Below are positions 4,851 through 5,004 of a stretch of 5,004 nucleotides of DNA, piece by piece (positions within the stretch are counted from its first letter, which is position 1; each line of letters starts with the position of its first letter). The position numbers were made by a program, and so were the translations under genes. The notes below the pieces were generated by a model. That model searched no databases. It worked only from the letters and a program-made list of their open reading frames with translations, and was not told the DNA's origin. The DNA is taken from assembly GCA_016875755.1 (NCBI GenBank), contig VGOX01000218.1, positions 1-5,004 of the forward strand, in the 5' to 3' direction. Source of the DNA: Chloroflexota bacterium (lineage in GTDB: Bacteria; Chloroflexota; Anaerolineae; Anaerolineales; Villigracilaceae).

Positions 4851-4872
4851 TAAGTTCAATTCAGGAGAATCC

Positions 4873-5004
4873 ATGATCAAAACGTTCTTTGACTGGCTGA
4901 AAAAGCCGATGGGCCTGATCGCGGTGGGGATCACATTCTTGACGTTGTTCAGTGTGGCAGCATTTGGGCTTTATCAGACCCAGCAGCCACCAGCGCAACC
5001 GATT
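4873..5004 (+). CDS. N-terminus of a membrane-anchored protein, function unknown (cut by window end)
   Basis: Only the first 44 residues are present. The ATG at 4873 has a clear ribosome binding site (AGGAGA, 4863-4868). The protein starts MIKTFFDWLKKPMG, basic and amphipathic, then has one hydrophobic helix (about 15-34). A Gln/Pro-rich stretch QTQQPPAQPI follows, which would be the start of an exported linker. There is no obvious signal-peptidase site, so a signal anchor with the rest of the protein outside the membrane is the simplest reading. An in-frame GTG at 4846 lies inside the hairpin region and lacks a ribosome binding site, so ATG is preferred. No function can be assigned from this fragment. 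Confidence 0.75.
   Translation, partial: MIKTFFDWLKKPMGLIAVGITFLTLFSVAAFGLYQTQQPPAQPI

Larger units (their letters stand above)
4548..4872. other. divergent control region without an assured gene
   Basis: These 325 bases separate the minus-strand 86-residue gene from the plus-strand gene at 4873. They hold an extended -10 on the minus strand, two TATAAT boxes on the plus strand, an inverted repeat AAAGTG/CACTTT (4580-4585 with 4615-4620) between the two boxes, alternative leader stems, a possible 40-codon peptide, an intrinsic terminator and a GC hairpin. The density of secondary structure suggests the plus-strand side is a regulatory leader or a small RNA. I see no match to a riboswitch class I know. 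Confidence 0.5.

Overview
The window looks like chromosomal DNA of moderate GC from a free-living bacterium. The style of the proteins (a PPK1 with a GLKTHCKV active-site motif, Pro/Thr-containing secreted linkers, heptad intergenic repeats) reminds me of Chloroflexota, class Anaerolineae. That placement is an impression from memory, not something the sequence proves. No mobile element, CRISPR array, tRNA or rRNA is visible.

Layout. Positions 1-167 are a non-coding leader with short repeats and a hairpin. Positions 168-2252 (+) encode a complete polyphosphate kinase (ppk1). Tail-to-tail with it, and overlapping its last 18 bases, is a minus-strand two-component operon. The OmpR/PhoB-type response regulator comes first (4214-3504), followed 33 bases later by a PAS-containing PhoR-like histidine kinase (3470-2235) that starts at TTG. 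Upstream of the regulator, on the same strand, is an 86-residue exported, membrane-anchored protein of unknown function (4547-4287). It is separated from the regulator by a 10-bp-stem hairpin that reads as an intrinsic terminator. From about 4548 to 4872 there is a divergent control region with no assured gene. It holds promoter-like boxes on both strands, a possible 40-codon ORF, an intrinsic-terminator hairpin inside that ORF, and a strong GC hairpin. A membrane-anchored protein begins at 4873 (+) and runs off the window.

How the parts may fit. PPK1 makes inorganic polyphosphate. PhoB/PhoR-type pairs commonly sense phosphate limitation, so the convergent pairing of ppk1 with such a pair suggests a phosphate/polyphosphate link. 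No pst or phoU gene is present to confirm it, and the pair could serve another stimulus. The least explained part is the right-hand leader, where a terminator embedded in a short translated frame, plus a 9-bp pairing that would cover its start codon, suggests a cis-acting attenuator for the gene at 4873.
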